Program-made: the position numbers and the translations under genes | Shown: positions 1-10,597 of the stretch, in pieces | Layout: every line of letters starts with the position of its first letter | Numbering within the stretch: position 1 is the first letter of the stretch | From: Kocuria rosea | GTDB taxonomy: Bacteria; Actinomycetota; Actinomycetes; Actinomycetales; Micrococcaceae | Assembly: GCF_023715525.1 (NCBI RefSeq) | Contig: NZ_JAMBOG010000003.1 | Span: forward strand, 168,075 to 232,074 | Direction of reading: 5' to 3' | DNA length: 64,000 nt | The notes under the pieces: model-generated | Seen by the model: the letters and a program-made list of their open reading frames with translations, nothing else | What the model was told of the DNA's origin: nothing | The model's database searches: none

Positions 1-1
1 C

Positions 2-1264
2 CGCGCCTGGCTCGCGGCGCTCGACGACGCCGCCGGCCCCTTCCTCGAGGAGGTCTCCGCCGTGGCGGTCGGGGGCCAGCAGCACGGCATGGTGGCCTTC
101 GACGAGCACGACGACGTCGTGCGCGACGCCCTCCTGTGGAACGACACCCGCTCCGCCGACCAGGCCGAGGCCCTGGTCGAGGAGATGGGCGGGCCGGCCG
201 CGTGCGCCGAGGAGCTCGGCAGCGTGCTGGTGGCGTCCATGACCTCCACCAAGCTGCGCTGGATGGCCGAGCACGAACCCGGCAACGCCGCCCGGACCCA
301 CCGGGTGCTGCTGCCCCACGACTACCTCTCGTGGCACCTCAACGAGGACCGCTCCTCCTTCTTCACCGACCGCGGCGACGCCTCCGGCACCGGGTACTGG
401 TCGCCCCGGACCGGGGACTGGTGCCCCGACCTCGCCCGCCGCGCGCTCGGCCACGACGTCGCGCTGCCCGGGCTCGCCCCCCGCCCGAACGCCGTGATGG
501 GCCGCACCGTCCACGGGGCGGCGCTGGCCGCCGGCACCGGGGACAACATGGCCGCGGCGCTGGGCGTCGCCCTCGGGCCCGGGGACGTGTCGCTGTCGAT
601 CGGCACCTCGGGGGTGGCCGCCATGGTCTCGGAGACCCGTGCGGCGGACCCGACCGGGCTGGTCACCGGGTTCGCCGACGCCACCGGCCGCTACCTGCCC
701 ATGGCCACGACCCTCAACGCCGCGCGGGTCCTGGAGTTCGGCGCCCGCGTGCTCGGCGTCGACCACGCCGGTCTCGCCGAGCTCGCGCTCGCCGCCCGCC
801 CGGGGGCGGGCGGGGTCGCCCTGCTGCCCTACCTCGACGGCGAGCGCACGCCCAACCGCCCGCGGGCCCGCGCGACCCTGCACGGGATGTCCACGCGCAC
901 CACGCGCGAGGACGTGGCGCGCGCCTGCGTCGAGGGGCTGCTGTGCTCGCTCGCCGACGGGATGGCCGCGCTGGAACGGGCCACGGGCGCCACCGTGGAG
1001 CGGGTCGTCCTGATCGGCGGCGGGGCCCGGTCCGAGGCGGTGCGCCGGCTGGCCCCCGCCGTGCTCGGCCGCCCCGTCCTGGTCCCCGCCCCGGGCGAGT
1101 ACGTGGCCCTGGGCGCCGCCCGGCAGGCGGCCTGGGCCTTCACCGGCGCCGGCGAGCCCCCGGCCTGGGCGCTGCCCGGCCTCCAGGAGTACGGCGCCGA
1201 GCCCACCCCGCAGGTGCTGGAGGCCTACCGGGAGCTGCGCGACCGCACCGGGACCTGGGCGTGA
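2..1264 (+). CDS. xylB: Xylulokinase, 5' end outside window
   Basis: FGGY-family sugar kinase that phosphorylates D-xylulose to xylulose 5-phosphate, feeding the pentose phosphate pathway. The reading frame is open from base 2, so about 420 residues are visible and the N-terminal phosphate-binding loop is lost beyond the left edge. Family motifs seen: VGGQQHGMVAFD, LWNDTRS, STKLRWMAEHEP, the GTGDNMAAALG segment, SIGTSG, LPYLDGERTP and the C-terminal GGGARSEAVRRL loop of the ATPase fold. The GQQHG and WNDTR motifs favour xylulokinase over glycerol or gluconate kinase. The stop overlaps the GTG start of the mutarotase by 4 bp (GTGA), so the two are probably translationally coupled. Confidence 0.9.
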   Translation, partial: RAWLAALDDAAGPFLEEVSAVAVGGQQHGMVAFDEHDDVVRDALLWNDTRSADQAEALVEEMGGPAACAEELGSVLVASMTSTKLRWMAEHEPGNAARTHRVLLPHDYLSWHLNEDRSSFFTDRGDASGTGYWSPRTGDWCPDLARRALGHDVALPGLAPRPNAVMGRTVHGAALAAGTGDNMAAALGVALGPGDVSLSIGTSGVAAMVSETRAADPTGLVTGFADATGRYLPMATTLNAARVLEFGARVLGVDHAGLAELALAARPGAGGVALLPYLDGERTPNRPRARATLHGMSTRTTREDVARACVEGLLCSLADGMAALERATGATVERVVLIGGGARSEAVRRLAPAVLGRPVLVPAPGEYVALGAARQAAWAFTGAGEPPAWALPGLQEYGAEPTPQVLEAYRELRDRTGTWA

Positions 1265-2355
1265 GGCCGGACCGGACCGTGCCCGGGCCGCCCGGCCCCC
1301 GGTCCTTCGGGACGCTGCCCGACGGCCGGGAGGTCACCGTCCACACCCTCACGGCCCCGAACGGCCTGGAGCTGCGGGTCCTTGACCTCGGCGCCGCCGT
1401 GCAGGCCCTGCGCGTGCCCGGTCCGGACGGCACGGGTACGAACGTGGTGCTGGGCCATCCCGACGCGTCCGGCTACGCCGAGCACGCGGACGCGTACCTG
1501 GGCTCGGTCGTGGGCCGCTACGCCAACCGGATCGGCGGCGCGCGCTTCGCCCTCGACGGCGAGGACTTCACGCTCAGCGCCAACGAGGGCCCGACCTGCC
1601 TGCACGGCGGGGCCGACGGGTTCCACCGGCGGATCTGGCGGACGGTCCGCGCGAGCCGCACCTCGCTGGTCCTGGAGCTGGTCAGCCCCGCCGGGGACCA
1701 GGGCTTCCCCGGGGAGGTCGTCCTGCAGGCCCGGTACACCGTCGCGGACGACGTCGTGGCCCTCGAGCTGGAGGCGCGCACCGATGCGCCGACCGTGCTG
1801 GGGCCTGCGAACCACGCCTACTTCAACCTCGCGGGCGAGGGCTCCGGGACCGTGGACGAGCACCTGCTGCTCGTCGAGGCGGACCACTACCTCCCGGTGG
1901 GCCCGGACTCCCTGCCCCTCGGCGGGCTGGCGGCCGTGGCGGGCACGCCGTTCGACCTGACCGCCCCGGCACGGCTGGGCGAGCGGGTGCGCTGCGGCCA
2001 CCCGCAGGTGAGCGCGGTGGGCGGGATCGACCATTCCTTCCACCTGCGGGGCTCGGGCCTGCGCCGGGCGGCGCTGCTGGAGCACCCGGCGAGCGGACGG
2101 TACCTGGAGCTGTTCACGGACCGCCCCGCCCTGCAGGTGTACACCGGCAACTCCCTGGACGGCACCGCGCCGGGCACCTCCGGGCGCCGGTACCGGCAGG
2201 GCGACGGCGTGGCCCTCGAGGCCCAGGCGCATCCCGACTCCCCCAACCGGCCCTGGCTCTCGGACGCGGTGCTGCGCCCGGGGCAGGTCCACCGATCGCG
2301 CACGCAGTGGCGGTTCGGCCTGCGCACCGGCCCGGCGGGGGCCGTCCGGGGATAG
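1261..2355 (+). CDS. galM: Aldose 1-epimerase (mutarotase)
   Basis: Interconverts alpha and beta anomers of hexoses and other aldoses in the cytoplasm. The 364-residue length is normal. The start is GTG at 1261 inside the xylB stop (GTGA overlap); the open frame continues upstream but that part only shadows xylB. Motifs: SVVGRYANRI, the substrate-binding CLHGG, catalytic-His segment ANHAYFNL, VGGIDHSF, and ALEAQAHPDSPN carrying the general-base Glu. The coupling suggests it prepares the correct anomer for the pentose route. It converges on the ROK kinase gene, with 37 bp between the stops. Confidence 0.92.
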   Translation: MRPDRTVPGPPGPRSFGTLPDGREVTVHTLTAPNGLELRVLDLGAAVQALRVPGPDGTGTNVVLGHPDASGYAEHADAYLGSVVGRYANRIGGARFALDGEDFTLSANEGPTCLHGGADGFHRRIWRTVRASRTSLVLELVSPAGDQGFPGEVVLQARYTVADDVVALELEARTDAPTVLGPANHAYFNLAGEGSGTVDEHLLLVEADHYLPVGPDSLPLGGLAAVAGTPFDLTAPARLGERVRCGHPQVSAVGGIDHSFHLRGSGLRRAALLEHPASGRYLELFTDRPALQVYTGNSLDGTAPGTSGRRYRQGDGVALEAQAHPDSPNRPWLSDAVLRPGQVHRSRTQWRFGLRTGPAGAVRG

Positions 2356-2392
2356 GCGCCGGCCCGCGGCCTCCGCCCCCGCCCCCCAAGGG

Positions 2393-3277
2393 TCATCCGA
2401 GCAGGTCGCGGGCGAGCGCGAGCGCGCCCCGCACCCCGGAGTCGTCGCCCAGCTCCGGGCGCACCACGTACCCGCTGCCGGGATCGGCGCAGGGGTGGTC
2501 GTCGAGGGCTCCCGCGACGAGCCGGGCCAGCTCGGCCCGCACCGCCTCCAGCAGGCCCCCCGTCTTGGCCACGCCCCCGCCGAGGACGATCCGCTCGGGC
2601 GCGACCGTGTAGGTGACGGCGGCCAGCAGCTGGGCCACGTAGTGGGCGCCGAGCTCGACCGCCCGCGCCCTGTCCGCGCCCAGGTCCGGGCCCGGCCGCC
2701 CCCACCGCCCGGCGACGGCCGGACCGGCGGCGAGGCCCTCCAGGCAGTCCCCGTGGAAGGGGCAGCTCCCCTGGTACCGGTCGTCGGGGTGGCGGCGCAC
2801 GAGGAGGTGGCCGGCCTCGGGGTGCGCCCGGCGGGACAGCGGCCGGCCGTCGACCAGGAAGCCCGCGCCCACGCCCGTGCCCACGGTGACGTAGGCCAGG
2901 TCGCGCACGCCCCGGCCGGCCCCGAGCCGGTGCTCGCCGACCGCGGAGCCCGTGACGTCGGTGACGACCGCCGTCGGCGTGCCCCGCAGCCCGAGGCCCG
3001 CCAGCAGGTCGACGTCCTGCCAGCCGGGCTTGGGCGTGGCGGTGATGCGCCCGTACCGCGCGGCGAACGGGTCGACGACGACGGGCCCGAAGGAGGCCAG
3101 CCCGACCGCCTCCAGCGGGCCGTCGGCGTGCGCGGCCAGGAACGCCCGGACCGCACCGAGGGTCCGCTCCGGGGTGGTGGTGTCGATCCGCGCCGAGTGC
3201 AGCACGGCGGCCGGGTCCTCCGCCGCCGCGAGGGCGCACAGGACCTTGGTCCCCCCGGTCTCGATCCCCGCGATCAC
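2393..3277 (-). CDS. ROK-family sugar kinase (fructokinase-like)
   Basis: ATP-dependent hexose kinase of the ROK family, 294 residues. The N-terminal phosphate loop reads GIETGGTKVLCALA. Further on are the acidic DVTGSAVGEHRLGAG segment, VGTGVGAGFLVDGRPL, and the ROK zinc-site region HPEAGH...CPFHGDCLEGLAAGPA, with a His and Cys ligands. The CPFHGDCLEGLA form with an RWG end resembles Bacillus fructokinase YdhR/GmuE, so fructose or mannose is the likely substrate (inference). The GTG start at 3277 is chosen because GAGAGGGAGG lies just upstream; a longer open frame upstream has no such signal. Divergent from pxpA. Confidence 0.85.
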   Translation of the reverse strand: MIAGIETGGTKVLCALAAAEDPAAVLHSARIDTTTPERTLGAVRAFLAAHADGPLEAVGLASFGPVVVDPFAARYGRITATPKPGWQDVDLLAGLGLRGTPTAVVTDVTGSAVGEHRLGAGRGVRDLAYVTVGTGVGAGFLVDGRPLSRRAHPEAGHLLVRRHPDDRYQGSCPFHGDCLEGLAAGPAVAGRWGRPGPDLGADRARAVELGAHYVAQLLAAVTYTVAPERIVLGGGVAKTGGLLEAVRAELARLVAGALDDHPCADPGSGYVVRPELGDDSGVRGALALARDLLG

Positions 3278-3351
3278 GGCGGCCTCCCTCTCCGGTGGAA
3301 CGGCCGGTGGTGCCGCTCTCCGCGAGTCTAGGACGCCGGAACGTTGCGCAT

Positions 3352-3368
3352 GGATTGTTGAACAATCC
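3352..3368. promoter_or_regulatory. Palindromic operator of the pxp/kip-like operon
   Basis: A 17-bp near-perfect palindrome, GGATTGTTGAACAATCC (only the central base is unpaired), 48 bp before the pxpA start. The inner 15 bp recur exactly at 10598-10612 before the divergent NRAMP-hydro-lyase operon. Its length and symmetry fit a GntR/FCD dimer site, so the GntR encoded at 7633 is the obvious candidate (inference). Confidence 0.7.
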
Positions 3369-3415
3369 CTCGGAAGGGTGCATCCTGGAGTTCCCGACGT
3401 GACAAGGAGCACAGC

Positions 3416-4180
3416 ATGCCCCTCTCCGAGATCGACCTCAACGCGGACTGCGGCGAGTCCCTGTCCGCCTGGGCCATGGAGGGCGACGAGGCCGTCCTGG
3501 GTGTGGTCAGCAGCGCCAACGTGGCCTGCGGCTTCCACGCCGGCGACCCGACCGTCGCCCGCCGCACGTGCGCCGTCGCCGCCGAGCACGGCGTGGCGGT
3601 GGGCGCCCAGGTCTCCTACGACGACCTCAAGGGCTTCGGCCGCCGGTTCATCGCGGTCCCCCGGGCCGAGCTGACGGACCAGATCGTCTACCAGATCGGC
3701 GCCCTGCAGGCGCTCTCCCGCGCCGCCGGCACGGGCGTCGGCTACGTCAAGCCCCACGGGGCCCTCTACAACGCGATCGTCCACCACGAGGAGCACGCGG
3801 GGGCCGTCGTCGACGCCGTGCGCGCCGTCGACGACGGGCTCCCGCTGCTCGTGCTGCCCGGCTCCGAGATCGAGCGCCAGGCCGGTGCCGCCGGGCTGCG
3901 CACGGTCCGGGAGGCCTTCGCCGACCGCGGCTACACCCCGCAGGCCACGCTCGTGCCCCGCACCGAGGCCGGGGCCGTGCTGCACGACCCCGACCGGATC
4001 GCCGAGCGCGTGGTGCGGATGGCCCTCGAAGGCGTCGTCGAGGCGGTCGACGGCTCGCTCGTGGCCGTGGAGCCCGAGAGCATCTGCGTGCACGGCGACA
4101 CCCCCGGGGCCCTGGCCATCGCCGAGCGGGTGCGCGCCGCCCTGGAGGACGCCGGCATCGACGTCCGCAGCTTCCTGTGA
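3416..4180 (+). CDS. pxpA: 5-oxoprolinase subunit A (LamB/YcsF family)
   Basis: Subunit of the bacterial ATP-dependent 5-oxoprolinase, which opens pyroglutamate to glutamate together with PxpB and PxpC. 254 residues, full family length. Motifs: [46 protein letters not shown] and the C-terminal [11 protein letters not shown]. The ATG at 3416 has AAGGAGC 9 bases upstream. First gene of a rightward operon (pxpA, pxpBC, biotin carboxylase, probably gntR) behind the palindrome at 3352. A second, clearly different PxpA is at 52141. Confidence 0.93.
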   Translation: MPLSEIDLNADCGESLSAWAMEGDEAVLGVVSSANVACGFHAGDPTVARRTCAVAAEHGVAVGAQVSYDDLKGFGRRFIAVPRAELTDQIVYQIGALQALSRAAGTGVGYVKPHGALYNAIVHHEEHAGAVVDAVRAVDDGLPLLVLPGSEIERQAGAAGLRTVREAFADRGYTPQATLVPRTEAGAVLHDPDRIAERVVRMALEGVVEAVDGSLVAVEPESICVHGDTPGALAIAERVRAALEDAGIDVRSFL

Positions 4181-5823
4181 GCGGGCGAGCGGTGCGGCCG
4201 GAAGCAGCGCGGGAACCGCAGGAGCCGGCCCGGCGGGTGCGCCCGATGGGCCCGCTCGCCGCGCTGGTGGAGTGCGCGGACCTGCACGACGCCGTGGCCC
4301 TGCACGCTCGTCTCACCACGGCCGGCCTGCCGGGCCTGGTGGACTGCGTGGCCGGTGCGCAGACCGTCGTCGTGCGCGCGAGCACGCCCGCGGCGCTGCG
4401 CCGGACCGTCACGGCCGCCCTCGCCGCCCCGCGCGGAGCCGCCGGGACCGGCGGCGGGCGGGTCGTGCCCATCGACGTCGTCTACGACGGCGAGGACCTC
4501 GCGGCCGTCGGGGAGCTCACCGGCCTGGGCGCCGACGGCGTGGTCCGGGCGCACGCGGGGCAGGAGTGGACCGCGGCGTTCGCGGGCTTCGCCCCCGGCT
4601 TCTTCTACTGCGTCGGCGGCTCCGGGGCGCTCGACGTCCCCCGGCGGGAGACCCCGCGCACCGCGGTGCCGCCGGGCTCCGTGGCGCTCGCGGGCCCCTT
4701 CTCGGCCGTCTACCCGCGCCGCTCCCCGGGCGGGTGGCAGCTCATCGGCCGCACCGCGGAGGTCATGTTCGACATCGACCGCGCCGAGCCGGCCCTGCTG
4801 CGCTCCGGGGACCGGGTGCGCTACCGCCCCGTGCGAGAGCTCGTCGAGCTCCCGCCCCGGCCGGCCGCCCCGGCCCCCGCCGCCGCCGGGCCGCACCTCG
4901 TCGTGGCGGCCCCCGGGCTGCAGACCCTCGTCCAGGACCGCGGCCGCCCCGGCTCCGCCGCCCTGGGCGTCGCCCCCTCGGGCGCCCTCGACGACGTCGC
5001 GGCCGCCGCCGCCAACCGTCTCGTCGGCAACGGGCCGGACGCCGCCGTGCTGGAGAACCTCCTGGGCCGCCTGACGCTCACCGCCGCCGGGGACCAGGTC
5101 CTCGCGGTGACCGGCGCCCGGGCGAGCCTCGACGTCCCCGGGGTCCCCGGCTGGCGGCCCGCCCACGGCGTCCCGTTCGCCCTGCGCGACGGCGAGCAGC
5201 TGGTCGTCGGCGCGGTCGAGACCGGCGCCCGCGTCTACGTGGGCGTGCGCGGCGGGCTCGCGGTGCCCCCCGTGCTGGGCAGCCGCTCGGCCGACACCCT
5301 CGCCGGCCTCGGCCCCGCACCGCTGGCCGCCGGGGACGTCCTGCCGGTCGGCGCGGACCCCGGCACGGCCGTCCAGGCCCCCGCGCCGGAGCCCCGGCTC
5401 CCGGCGGTGCCGTCGGTGCGCGTGGTGCCCGGCCCCCGCGACGACTGGTTCCCGCCCTCCTCGCTGGAGGCGTTCCTCGCCCAGGAGTGGGAGCTGAGCC
5501 CCGACTCCGACCGCGTGGGCGCCCGGCTCGCCGGCGCACCGCTCGAGCGGACCCGGACCGGGGAGCTGCCCAGCGAGGGCACGGTGCCCGGCAGCGTCCA
5601 GGTCCCGCCCTCCGGCCTGCCCGTCGTGTTCCTGCGCGACGCCCCCACCACCGGCGGCTATCCCGTCCTCGGCGTGGTCCACCCCGAGGACCTCACCGTG
5701 CTCGCCCAGCTGCGCCCCGGGCAGCGGCTGCGCTTCACCCGCTGCCCGGCGCCCGAGCTCGGCACCGAGCTCGACGACATCGAGCCCGACACCGACGTCC
5801 CCGACACCTCCCAGGAGCCGTAA
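4177..5823 (+). CDS. pxpBC: 5-oxoprolinase PxpB-PxpC fusion
   Basis: One 548-residue chain joins PxpB (KipI-like, about residues 24-230) to PxpC (KipA-like carboxyltransferase-fold domain, about 245-535). PxpB motifs: [44 protein letters not shown]. PxpC motifs: [56 protein letters not shown], and [14 protein letters not shown] near the C-terminus. The linker near residues 228-245 is Pro/Ala-rich. GTG at 4177 overlaps the pxpA stop (GTGA); ATG at 4246, nearer the first homologous residues, is the alternative. Many bacteria encode the halves separately, as the second cluster here does at 54540 and 55444. Confidence 0.9.
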   Translation: MSGRAVRPEAAREPQEPARRVRPMGPLAALVECADLHDAVALHARLTTAGLPGLVDCVAGAQTVVVRASTPAALRRTVTAALAAPRGAAGTGGGRVVPIDVVYDGEDLAAVGELTGLGADGVVRAHAGQEWTAAFAGFAPGFFYCVGGSGALDVPRRETPRTAVPPGSVALAGPFSAVYPRRSPGGWQLIGRTAEVMFDIDRAEPALLRSGDRVRYRPVRELVELPPRPAAPAPAAAGPHLVVAAPGLQTLVQDRGRPGSAALGVAPSGALDDVAAAAANRLVGNGPDAAVLENLLGRLTLTAAGDQVLAVTGARASLDVPGVPGWRPAHGVPFALRDGEQLVVGAVETGARVYVGVRGGLAVPPVLGSRSADTLAGLGPAPLAAGDVLPVGADPGTAVQAPAPEPRLPAVPSVRVVPGPRDDWFPPSSLEAFLAQEWELSPDSDRVGARLAGAPLERTRTGELPSEGTVPGSVQVPPSGLPVVFLRDAPTTGGYPVLGVVHPEDLTVLAQLRPGQRLRFTRCPAPELGTELDDIEPDTDVPDTSQEP

Positions 5824-5825
5824 CC

Positions 5826-7550
5826 GTGCACAAGGTCCTGATCGCCAACCGCGGCGAGATCGCCGTCCGCGTCGTCAAGGCGTGCGCCGAGGCGGGCCTG
5901 GCCTCCGTGGCCGTCTACGCCGACCCCGACGCCGACGCCCCTCACGTGCTCCTCGCCGACGAGGCGTACGCCCTCGAGGGCAGCTCGGCCACCGAGACCT
6001 ACCTGGACGGCGGGAAGATCCTCGCGATCGCCCGCCGCGCCGGGGCCGACGCCGTGCACCCGGGCTACGGCTTCCTGTCCGAGAACGCCGGCTTCGCCCG
6101 GGCCGTGCTCGACGCGGGCCTGACCTGGATCGGCCCCTCCCCCGGGACGATCGCGCTGCTCGGCGACAAGGTCGCGGCGCGCGAGATCGCCCGCCGCGCC
6201 GGGGCCCCGCTCGTGCCCGGCAGCGACGGGCCGCTGGACTCACCGGCGGAGGCCCGCGCCTTCGCCGAGGAGCACGGGCTGCCGGTGATCATCAAGGCCG
6301 CCCACGGCGGCGGGGGGCGCGGGATGCGCGTGGTGCGCGAGCTGGAGGGCGTCGAGGAGGCCTTCGCCTCCGCCGCCCGCGAGGCGAAGGGCGCCTTCGG
6401 ACGCGAGGAGTGCTTCATCGAGCGCTTCCTGGACCGCCCGCGCCACGTCGAGGCGCAGGTGGTGGCCGACGCCCACGGCCACGTCGTCGTCCTCGGCACC
6501 CGGGACTGCTCCCTGCAGCGCCGGCACCAGAAGCTCGTCGAGGAGGCCCCGGCCCCCTTCCTCACCGAGGACCAGCGGGAGCGCATCCACGCGGCGGCCG
6601 CGGCCATCGTCCGGGAGGCCGGCTACGTCGGCGTGGGCACCGCGGAGTTCCTCGTGGCCGAGGACGGGCTGATCTCCTTCCTCGAGGTCAACACCCGCCT
6701 GCAGGTCGAGCACCCGATCACCGAGCAGGTCTACGGCGTGGACCTCGTGCAGGCGCAGCTGAGCGTCGCCGCCGGCGAGGCGCTGCCCGTCCTCGAGACC
6801 CCGCCCGCGCGCGGGCACGCCTTCGAGTTCCGGATCAACGCCGAGGACCCGGGCCGCGGCTTCCTCCCCTCCGGCGGCACCGTCGAGGCCGTCGACGCCC
6901 CCACGGGCCCGGGCGTGCGCGTGGACTCGGGGATCCGCAGCGGCTCGCGCGTGGCGACGGCGTTCGACTCCCTCCTGCTCAAGCTCGTGGTCAGCGCCCC
7001 CACCCGTGAGCAGGCCCTCGTGCGCGCCCGCACGGCCCTGCGCGAGCTGGAGGTCCGGGGGGTCGCCACCACCACCCCCTTCCACCGCGCCGTCCTCGAC
7101 GACCCGGCCTTCGCCGGGGGCGACGGCCTGGGCGTGTGGACCACCTGGATCGAGGAGCAGTTCACGGACCGGCTCACCCCGGACGCCGCCTACGCGCGCG
7201 CGGGCGAGCAGGGCCGCACCCGGTTCACCGTGGACGTGGACGGCCGCCGCGTGCGCATCGGGCTGCCCGACGCGCTCGCGGCCGCCCTGAGCTCGGCCCC
7301 GGCCGGCGCCCCCGCACCGGGCCCCGCCGCCGCCGACGACGGCGCCGTCACCGCCCCCTTCGCGGGCACCCTCGTCGCGTGGCTGGTCTCGGCGGGCGAG
7401 ACCGTCGAGGCGGGCCAGGACGTCGTCGTGCTGGAGTCCATGAAGACGGAGACGCGCGTCGCCGCCCCGCGGGCCGGGACCGTCGAGGAGCTCGCGGCCG
7501 CCCCCGGCGACGCCGTGGCCGCCGAGCAGGTCCTCGCCCGCCTCGCCTGA
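5826..7550 (+). CDS. Biotin carboxylase-BCCP fusion of the pxp operon
   Basis: 574 residues. The N-terminal biotin carboxylase (1-445) has [26 protein letters not shown], the ATP loop [45 protein letters not shown] and [10 protein letters not shown] Pro/Ala linker leads to a biotinyl domain (about 505-574) whose acceptor lysine lies in LESMKTE, rather than the usual EAMKME. It starts with GTG 2 bp after pxpBC. In the family such proteins carboxylate biotin with ATP and bicarbonate. Its operon position suggests carboxybiotin is passed to the PxpB-PxpC carboxyltransferase fold; this is an inference, since the characterised 5-oxoprolinase PxpABC has no biotin carboxylase partner. Confidence 0.88.
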   Translation: MHKVLIANRGEIAVRVVKACAEAGLASVAVYADPDADAPHVLLADEAYALEGSSATETYLDGGKILAIARRAGADAVHPGYGFLSENAGFARAVLDAGLTWIGPSPGTIALLGDKVAAREIARRAGAPLVPGSDGPLDSPAEARAFAEEHGLPVIIKAAHGGGGRGMRVVRELEGVEEAFASAAREAKGAFGREECFIERFLDRPRHVEAQVVADAHGHVVVLGTRDCSLQRRHQKLVEEAPAPFLTEDQRERIHAAAAAIVREAGYVGVGTAEFLVAEDGLISFLEVNTRLQVEHPITEQVYGVDLVQAQLSVAAGEALPVLETPPARGHAFEFRINAEDPGRGFLPSGGTVEAVDAPTGPGVRVDSGIRSGSRVATAFDSLLLKLVVSAPTREQALVRARTALRELEVRGVATTTPFHRAVLDDPAFAGGDGLGVWTTWIEEQFTDRLTPDAAYARAGEQGRTRFTVDVDGRRVRIGLPDALAAALSSAPAGAPAPGPAAADDGAVTAPFAGTLVAWLVSAGETVEAGQDVVVLESMKTETRVAAPRAGTVEELAAAPGDAVAAEQVLARLA

Positions 7551-7632
7551 GCGGGCCCGCAGTGCCCGGCCACCCCGCGTCCGGCCACCCCGTGGCGCGT
7601 CCCGCCGGCCGGCAGTGCCAGGATGGGGATCG

Positions 7633-8442
7633 ATGAACGCCGTCGACGACTCCGCACTGCAGTCCGCCGCCGCCGGGGCCGGCCCCGCCCCGCAGGGCGA
7701 GGCCACCCCCTGGGCGGCCGAGGTCCTGCGCCGGGGCATCACCGCCGGCCGGCTGCTGCCCGGGACCAAGCTCTCCGAGGCCCAGGTGAGCCGGGTGCTC
7801 GGGATCTCCCGCAACACCCTGCGCGAGGCCTTCGCCGCTCTGGCCGACGAGAACCTGCTCACCCGCGTGCCCAACCGCGGGGTCTTCGTGGCGCGCCCGG
7901 GCGCGGACGAGGTGCAGGAGGTGTACCGGGTGCGCCTGGCCCTCGAGACCTCCGCGCTGCGCTGGGCGCAGCCGGGACCGCAGCCGGAGCTGCAGGCCGC
8001 GGTGCGCGCGGGCCGGGCCGCCCGGGAGCGCGGCGACGTGCGCGGCATGGCGGACGCGAACCAGCGCTTCCACCGGGCCGTGGTGGGCCTGGCGGGCTCG
8101 GCCCGGCAGGACGAGCTGATGGACCGAATCCTGGCGGAGATGCGGCTGGTGTTCTTCAGCATGCGGGAGGACCCGTCCTTCCACGAGCCCTACCTCGAGC
8201 GCAACGCCCGGATCCTCGCGCTGTTCGAGTCCGGTCACCGCGAGGAGGCGGCCCTGGAGATGGAGGACTACCTGCGGGCCTCGCGGGAGCAGCTGCTCGG
8301 CGCGCTGGAGGAGCGCCCCGCGGCGCGCACCGGCGCCGGGAGCTGGTCCCGGGGCGTCCCCGGGGCGCTGCCCGGCGGCGCCCCGGGGACCGTCGCAGGG
8401 TCCGTCACGGCACCTGGTACTGCCAGTTCGGGACGTCCGTGA
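7633..8442 (+). CDS. GntR-family regulator with FCD domain
   Basis: 269 residues: a winged helix-turn-helix at about 25-90 ([20 protein letters not shown], then [18 protein letters not shown]) and an all-helical FCD ligand domain at about 95-225, containing [27 protein letters not shown] and the [13 protein letters not shown] end helix. The ATG at 7633 follows GGATGGGGATCG. The Gly/Pro/Ala-rich last 40 residues lie beyond the FCD fold, and their codons overlap the end of the convergent hydro-lyase gene by 38 bp. It closes the pxp operon and probably binds the palindromes at 3352 and 10598. In B. subtilis this role is held by the IclR-type KipR. Confidence 0.85.
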   Translation: MNAVDDSALQSAAAGAGPAPQGEATPWAAEVLRRGITAGRLLPGTKLSEAQVSRVLGISRNTLREAFAALADENLLTRVPNRGVFVARPGADEVQEVYRVRLALETSALRWAQPGPQPELQAAVRAGRAARERGDVRGMADANQRFHRAVVGLAGSARQDELMDRILAEMRLVFFSMREDPSFHEPYLERNARILALFESGHREEAALEMEDYLRASREQLLGALEERPAARTGAGSWSRGVPGALPGGAPGTVAGSVTAPGTASSGRP

Positions 8443-9259
8443 CGAGCATGTGGCCGGGGGCGTGCCCGAGGGCGAACGGCACCCCGGACGCGAGCACGGC
8501 CGCCTGCGGGGTCACGCCGCAGGCCCAGAACACGGGCACGTGCCCGGCCGGGATCTCCACCGCGTCCCCGTAGTCGGGCGCCGCCAGGTCCCGGATGCCC
8601 AGCTCCTCGGGGGCCCCCACGTGCACCGGGGCGCCGTGGACGGCCGGGTAGCGCGCGGTGATCCGCACGGCGTCGGCCACCCGGGACGCCGGGACCGGGC
8701 GCATGGAGACCACCAGCGGTCCCGACAGGCGGCCGGCGGGCTCGGCCGGGACCGTCGTGCGGTACATCGGGACGTTGACGCCCTGGTCGATGTGGGCCAC
8801 CGGGATCCCGGCCTCCTGCAGCGCCGCCTCGAAGGTGAAGCTGCAGCCGATGACGAAGGTGACGAGGTCCTCCCGCCACACGTCCAGCAGGTCGGTGCGG
8901 GTGCCGGCCGCCTCGCCGTGCTCGTAGACGGTGTAGAGCGGGGCGTCGGTGCGCACGTCGCCCCCGCGCAGGAGCGGCCCGGTCACCTCCCCCGCCTCGA
9001 GCACCCCCAGCACCGGGCACGGCCTGGGGTTGCGCTGGGCGAACAGCAGCACGTCGAAGGCCCAGTTCCTCGGGACCACGATGAGGTTGGCCTGCGCCCA
9101 CCCGTCGCACCAGCCGGAGGTGGGCGTGACCAGGCCGTTGCGGAACAGGGCGCGGGCGGCCCCCGGCGTCAGCGCGGCGCGGTCCTGGCGGGTCTGCGCC
9201 CCGGCGCGGGCCGCGGCGCTCTCGGGGCTCGTGCCGTTCCCGTCGCCCACGGGGCTCAT
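8405..9259 (-). CDS. DUF1445 putative hydro-lyase (YcsI family)
   Basis: 284 residues, family length plus an approximately 20-residue N-terminal extension. Motifs: [87 protein letters not shown] and [13 protein letters not shown]. The ATG overlaps the permease stop by 4 bp (ATGA), so permease and enzyme are coupled. In B. subtilis ycsI lies beside ycsF/ycsG and kipI/kipA, the same set as here. Family members are annotated as putative hydro-lyases or D-glutamate cyclase-like; the true substrate is not established, and a link to pyroglutamate/glutamate is inferred from context. Confidence 0.85.
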   Translation of the reverse strand: MSPVGDGNGTSPESAAARAGAQTRQDRAALTPGAARALFRNGLVTPTSGWCDGWAQANLIVVPRNWAFDVLLFAQRNPRPCPVLGVLEAGEVTGPLLRGGDVRTDAPLYTVYEHGEAAGTRTDLLDVWREDLVTFVIGCSFTFEAALQEAGIPVAHIDQGVNVPMYRTTVPAEPAGRLSGPLVVSMRPVPASRVADAVRITARYPAVHGAPVHVGAPEELGIRDLAAPDYGDAVEIPAGHVPVFWACGVTPQAAVLASGVPFALGHAPGHMLVTDVPNWQYQVP

Positions 9260-10509
9260 GCCCACAGGGCGGCGATGCCGCTGAGGGACTGCACGCCGAG
9301 GTAGATGGTGAGCAGCCATACCACGGTGCCGAGGATCGCGAGCCACTTCGGGTAGCGGTAGCCCCCCAGCAGGTCGCGGCGGCGCCAGGCCACCCACAGC
9401 AGGACGGCGAAGCCGAGCGGCAGGATCAGCCCGTTGACCGCGCCCGCCACGATGAGCAGGGTGGACGGGGCCTGGCCGAGGAGCACGAACACCGTGGCGG
9501 AGACGAGGATGAACACCACGGTCAGCAGGTTCCGGGTCCGAGCTCTCGTCCGGGACGTGGTGACGAAGGAGACCGAGGTGTACGCCGCGCCGATGACCGA
9601 GGAAATGGAGGCCGCCCACAGGATCAGGCCGAACAGGCGCAGGCCGATCTCCCCGGCCGCGCTCTGGAACGCCTGGGCGGCGAGGTTCTCGCCCGCCAGC
9701 TGGGCCCCGCCGGCGACCACGCCCAGGATCGCCAGGAACAGCAGGAACCGCATCACGCCGGTCGTCACGATGCCGACCACGGAGCTGCGGGAGATGTCCT
9801 TGACGCTCTCCACGCCGGTGATGCCCGCGTCCACGATGCGGTGGGCCCCGGCGTAGGTGATGTAGCCGCCCACGGTGCCGCCGATGAGCGTCGTGATGAC
9901 CAGGAAGTCCACCTGCTCGGGGAGCACCACGTTGCGCAGGGCCTCGCCCACCGGCGGCCGCGAGACGAAGGCCACGTAGGCGGTCACGAGGAGCATCACC
10001 ACGCCGAGCAGCACCACGATGCGGTCCAGCGCCACGCCGGCCCGCTTGCTGACGAACACGCCGACGGCGAGGAGCGCGGTGAGGATGCCGCCCCACGTGG
10101 GGTCCAGGCCCAGCATCGCGTCAAGACCCAGGCCGCCGCCGGCGGTGTTGCCGATGTTGAAGACGAGACCGCCGAGCGCGACCAGCCCGGCGATGAACCA
10201 GCCGAGCCCCGGCAGCACGCGGTTGCCGAGCTCGTGGGCCTTGAGCCCGGAGACCCCGATGATCCGCCACACGTTCAGCTGCACGGCGATGTCCACGAGG
10301 ATCGAGACGACGATGGCGAAGGCGAAGGCCGCCCCGAGCCGCACGGTGAAGTTCGCGGTCTGGGTGATGAAGCCGGGACCGATGGCGCTGGTGGCCATGA
10401 GGAACAGGGCGCCGAGCAGGGCCGACCTGTTCACGGCCCGCATGGCGGCGGGGCTGTCCGCGAAGCCGTGCCCCTCCGGGGCGGGCGGGACGGGGGCGGA
10501 GCTGGACAT
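9256..10509 (-). CDS. NRAMP-family permease (YcsG-like)
   Basis: 417 residues with about 11 hydrophobic segments: cytoplasmic-membrane transporter of the NRAMP fold. The helix-1 segment reads [11 protein letters not shown], not the DPGN metal-binding motif of true Mn/Fe NRAMPs, so divalent-metal transport is unlikely. Neighbours (YcsI, the pxp genes) suggest uptake of pyroglutamate or a related compound (inference). The ATG at 10509 has GAGGAGG upstream. Promoter-distal partner is the hydro-lyase (ATGA overlap). The palindrome at 10598 sits 88 bp upstream, so expression is probably co-ordinated with pxpA. Confidence 0.85.
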   Translation of the reverse strand: MSSSAPVPPAPEGHGFADSPAAMRAVNRSALLGALFLMATSAIGPGFITQTANFTVRLGAAFAFAIVVSILVDIAVQLNVWRIIGVSGLKAHELGNRVLPGLGWFIAGLVALGGLVFNIGNTAGGGLGLDAMLGLDPTWGGILTALLAVGVFVSKRAGVALDRIVVLLGVVMLLVTAYVAFVSRPPVGEALRNVVLPEQVDFLVITTLIGGTVGGYITYAGAHRIVDAGITGVESVKDISRSSVVGIVTTGVMRFLLFLAILGVVAGGAQLAGENLAAQAFQSAAGEIGLRLFGLILWAASISSVIGAAYTSVSFVTTSRTRARTRNLLTVVFILVSATVFVLLGQAPSTLLIVAGAVNGLILPLGFAVLLWVAWRRRDLLGGYRYPKWLAILGTVVWLLTIYLGVQSLSGIAALWA

Positions 10510-10597
10510 GTCGGGCCTCCTCGGAGCGGGAGCGACCTGCGTCCGACGACGCCGGCCACCCACGACGTGGCCCCGGTCACTTGCGAGCCAGTGTAGT

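Noticed and set aside
136..1260. Open frame continuing upstream of galM
   Set aside because: Its translation is Arg/Gly/Pro-rich shadow of the xylulokinase frame; galM homology begins after the GTG at 1261.
4177..5823. PxpB-PxpC fusion as a sequencing frameshift
   Set aside because: Both halves are in one uninterrupted frame with a plausible linker, and such fusions are known.
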